A stretch of 21,441 nucleotides of DNA, from the IMG/VR virus record IMGVR_UViG_3300030328_003952, positions 1-21,441 of that record. One strand, written 5' to 3'. This document shows, one piece after another, positions 19,871 to 21,441 of the stretch. The translations under genes were made by a program, and so were the position numbers. This DNA is from a virus. The number at the start of each line of letters is the position of its first letter. Position 1 is the stretch's first letter. The notes beneath the pieces were generated by a model. The model had not been told where the DNA came from and searched no databases. It saw only the letters and a list, made by a program, of their open reading frames with translations.

Positions 19871-20249
19871 ATGGCATATGTTGCGAGAGTAAGTTAAAGT
19901 GTCTTTTATCTAGTTTATATTCGGTTATCTACTAGATTATTAGGCACTTAACTTATAAGATTTGAGGATTCCATTTGCAACGAAGCTATATAGAGTCGAT
20001 GGGATAGCTAATCCTCAAAAAATTAGAGAATAAAGGGAGAGCGAAATAAAATGCGAAACTCCACCAGTACGTACGACAACGTAATATAAATGTCATGTGG
20101 GATTACTAATTCCCTTTGTTTTCTAATCATTATTTTGTAAATTATATGAGGGCTTGTTTTACGCTTTGGTCCAGGAATTCCAAACGGATTCTATGGAAGA
20201 AAAGTTGAGAAAGGTTGGCTACCCAAGCCCTTATATATAAGGAGGTATC
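19860..20249 (+). ncRNA. Structured non-coding block D with long helices and a pseudoknot
   Basis: From the ssb stop to 20249 no gene is supported. Helices: TGCCAT/ATGGCA (19860-19865, 19871-19876). P1 AAGTTA(a)AGTG/CACTTAACTT (19891-19901, 19945-19954), enclosing ATCTAGT/ACTAGAT (19908-19914, 19931-19937). P2 TTTGAGGATT/AATCCTCAAA (19961-19970, 20010-20019), enclosing AGCTAT/ATAGCT (19984-19989, 20004-20009). Pseudoknot: 19879-19887 with 19974-19982, 9 bp with three G-U, into the P2 bulge. P3: 20022-20039 with 20110-20127, 18 bp, enclosing CCAC/GTGG and TACGT/ACGTA. P4: TATATGAGGGCTTG/CAAGCCCTTATATA (20143-20156, 20224-20237), 14 bp, ending 3 nt before AAGGAGG. G-U pairs in P3 and P4 make the fold plus-strand specific. 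No known RNA class is recognised. Confidence 0.65.
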
Positions 20250-20435
20250 ATGGATAAACTTAAACAAGCACAAGAATTGTTGCGTATTAATACTGTCTGG
20301 AATAGAATTATACAACGTATAAAAATAAATCTAGGAATAGATTCAAATGAAAAACCAGTAAGTAATGATATGATAGATTTTATTGTGAAAGACGAATGGG
20401 AAAAAGAAAATGAACGAAGCAGTAATAACAATTAA
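20250..20435 (+). CDS. Small charged helical protein, 61 aa
   Basis: 61 residues, starting MDKLKQAQELLRINTVWNRI. The N-terminal two thirds are helical and basic (IIQRIKINLGIDSN); the end is acidic and then Ser/Asn-rich (KDEWEKENERSSNNN). A strong AAGGAGG site stands 4 nt before ATG and just after the 14-bp helix P4 of block D, so translation may depend on that RNA. The 3' end overlaps the next gene by 26 nt. No family known. Confidence 0.6.
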   Translation: MDKLKQAQELLRINTVWNRIIQRIKINLGIDSNEKPVSNDMIDFIVKDEWEKENERSSNNN

Positions 20436-20622
20436 ACTAAGTGACAATGAAATAGGATTATTAATAAATAGTCTTGGCATGCTAGAGTCAGCAGTTGTCC
20501 CTTGTGTAGATAATGGGAAATGGAAAGTACCATATGAAACATTAAAGAAAGACTTAAAAGAAATACAAGTAAAAGTAATAGAAAAAAGAAGAGAACATGA
20601 AATTAAAGAAAATATGAGGTAA
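20410..20622 (+). CDS. Small protein, 70 aa, unknown
   Basis: 70 residues. It has a beta-type start (EAVITIKLSDNEIGLLINSL) and a long basic helix at the end (YETLKKDLKEIQVKVIEKRR). The 'IxLSdnEixlLixsL' opening resembles small phage proteins of unknown function that form a helical hairpin. It starts inside the previous gene with a weak site (GGGAAAAAG). The stop lies 2 nt before the next ATG. Confidence 0.55.
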   Translation: MNEAVITIKLSDNEIGLLINSLGMLESAVVPCVDNGKWKVPYETLKKDLKEIQVKVIEKRREHEIKENMR

Positions 20623-20624
20623 AA

Positions 20625-20837
20625 ATGAAGTGTAGTAAAGGAAAAATGTTTTTAAAAGATTTAAATGTTGGTGATATGTTTAACCAAAATGGTACAGAAG
20701 GTATATTATTGGGTTGTGAAATAAATGCAGAAGTACTAGTTTTGACATTACCAAACAGAAGTCATTTTAAAAACAATGAAAGCTATTATAAAGGTAAACA
20801 TATATGGTCAGCTCATACGGAAGTGACAAAGGTATGA
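20625..20837 (+). CDS. Small beta-rich protein, 70 aa, unknown
   Basis: 70 residues. 'MFLKDLNVGDMFNQNGTEGI' followed by 'LLGCEINAEVLVLTLPNRSHF' looks like a small SH3-like or beta-barrel domain ('LxxLxvGdxFxxxGtxGxllg' is a pattern seen in several phage and bacterial small proteins). The C-terminus is polar (KGKHIWSAHTEVTKV). A GAGG site lies 5 nt before ATG. The stop overlaps the next start (ATGA). Function unknown. Confidence 0.6.
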   Translation: MKCSKGKMFLKDLNVGDMFNQNGTEGILLGCEINAEVLVLTLPNRSHFKNNESYYKGKHIWSAHTEVTKV

Positions 20838-21292
20838 AGTGCGTAGCATGTGGACACGACAGCACAAGAAAATACAACCCAACAAAGCGTATCATTTCGC
20901 TTTTGGAAAAAAGAGGAAACGGTTCAATTTGTCAAAAAATGTTGAAAAGAGTTATAAAATTAATTCGCAACAACATTAGTTCTGATAAAGATAATCAAAA
21001 AACATTCTATTTCCTGCAAGCAATATCTGAGATACCAGCTATAACTGTAACGAGAACAATTCATCAATACAATATAAGTGAACACGTGTATCAAGGTAAA
21101 GGATTTGCATATTTACAGCAAATGATAGTATCTGGATATGAAAATGAAGATAAGATGTTAAAAAATGAAATAAAAAAGTTTGGTAGAACACCAAAGAAAG
21201 TAAAAGTAGAAAGAGGAGAGTATAAAAATGTCTATAGTAGCAATGGAGGAAACGCTGTTTCCAGTAAAGGAAGTTCCAGCAATATATCTTGA
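20834..21292 (+). CDS. Zinc-ribbon protein with helical DNA-binding-like region
   Basis: 152 residues from ATG 20834, which overlaps the previous TGA (ATGA). It begins MKCVACGHDSTRKYNPTKRI, with C3-x2-C6 a half zinc ribbon; C33 is the only other cysteine, so a complete site is unproven. Helical segments follow (QKMLKRVIKLIRNNISSDKD; QKTFYFLQAISEIPAITVTR), then 'YQGKGFAYLQQMIVSGYENE' and 'NEIKKFGRTPKK'. The 'KGkGFxYLxxMIxxxxxNxxxxxxNE' layout resembles phage replication-associated proteins of unknown detail. The last 22 residues (VYSSNGGNAVSSKGSSSNIS) are low complexity and overlap the next gene by 65 nt, so the end may be unconstrained. Confidence 0.62.
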   Translation: MKCVACGHDSTRKYNPTKRIISLLEKRGNGSICQKMLKRVIKLIRNNISSDKDNQKTFYFLQAISEIPAITVTRTIHQYNISEHVYQGKGFAYLQQMIVSGYENEDKMLKNEIKKFGRTPKKVKVERGEYKNVYSSNGGNAVSSKGSSSNIS

Positions 21293-21441
21293 TAAATCTA
21301 TTCAGGAGAAACCACTTGACGGAACAGGTCATAAATTCATCATAAGAGAAGATACAGGAGATATATTATCTTGTATGACTGATGAATACAAAGTAGTTGA
21401 CAACAAATCAGTTGTTAATAAAGTTCAAAAAGTATTAAAAG
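21228..21441 (+). CDS. DUF932-family phage protein, N-terminal part (cut by window edge)
   Basis: ATG at 21228 with GGAGAG 7 nt upstream opens a frame to the window end (71 codons). The stretch 'GHKFIIREDTGDILSCMTDE' followed by 'YKVVDNKSVVNKV' matches the DUF932 (phage/plasmid-like) family pattern, 'hkxIiRxDtgexLgxvsdxYkvvqn'. Members are often found in phage early regions; their biochemical role is not established. The start lies inside the previous gene. ATG at 21243 is an alternative. Length and C-terminus are not visible. Confidence 0.78.
   Translation, partial: MSIVAMEETLFPVKEVPAIYLDKSIQEKPLDGTGHKFIIREDTGDILSCMTDEYKVVDNKSVVNKVQKVLK

Noticed and set aside
19871-20249. Replication origin made of DNA inverted repeats
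   Set aside because: Possible near ssb, but G-U pairs in the long helices favour RNA on one strand and no iteron-type direct repeats were seen. Not excluded.

Overview
This window is a segment of an AT-rich tailed double-stranded DNA bacteriophage (Caudoviricetes). The evidence is a complete packaging, lysis and head module (small and large terminase, P22-type portal, scaffold, major capsid protein, head-tail connectors, fibre-like proteins, M15 endolysin). The peptidoglycan endopeptidase and the regular Shine-Dalgarno sites indicate a bacterial host. No integrase, tRNA, IS element or CRISPR array was seen. Host and phage genus cannot be named from the sequence. The style (P22-like portal, zinc-ribbon phosphoesterase beside the terminase, tiny basic ORFs, DUF932, GFDLxGxNP protein) resembles aquatic environmental phages.

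Layout. Positions 1-12716 are transcribed leftward as one tightly packed late operon. In transcription order it reads: 64-aa protein, 91-aa protein, TerS, metallophosphoesterase, three small basic or coiled-coil proteins, TerL, holin candidate, peptidoglycan-binding-like protein, M15 endolysin, portal, scaffold, major capsid protein, connector, adaptor, two small virion proteins, an Ig-like protein, and a fibre-like protein cut by the window edge. Many genes overlap by 1-4 nt. Positions 12717-12908 form a divergent control region with a perfect palindrome (TATAACGT-TT-ACGTTATA) lying across a promoter. From 12909 to the end, transcription is rightward. After a leading gene and a terminator come many small unknown genes, then a recombination and replication-support set: Cas4/RecB-like PD-(D/E)XK nuclease, zinc-ribbon proteins, Sak3/DUF1071-type annealing protein and an SSB with an acidic DDLPF tail. 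The last gene is a DUF932 protein that runs off the window.

Most unusual content. The rightward region is otherwise gene-dense, yet it is interrupted by four non-coding blocks: 13611-13839, 14291-15009, 16209-16351 and 19871-20249. Each can be folded by eye into substantial helices. The last contains an 18-bp and a 14-bp helix, two further nested stem-loops and a 9-bp pseudoknot. The third has a nested pseudoknot and a competing helix. Several of the helices contain G-U pairs that work only in the rightward RNA, so these are probably structured RNAs rather than DNA sites. I do not recognise any of them as a known RNA family, and they are the best candidate for an undescribed system here. A further strand-specific hairpin, after the capsid gene, displays an 11-nt copy of the 16S rRNA 3' end (anti-Shine-Dalgarno) in its loop.
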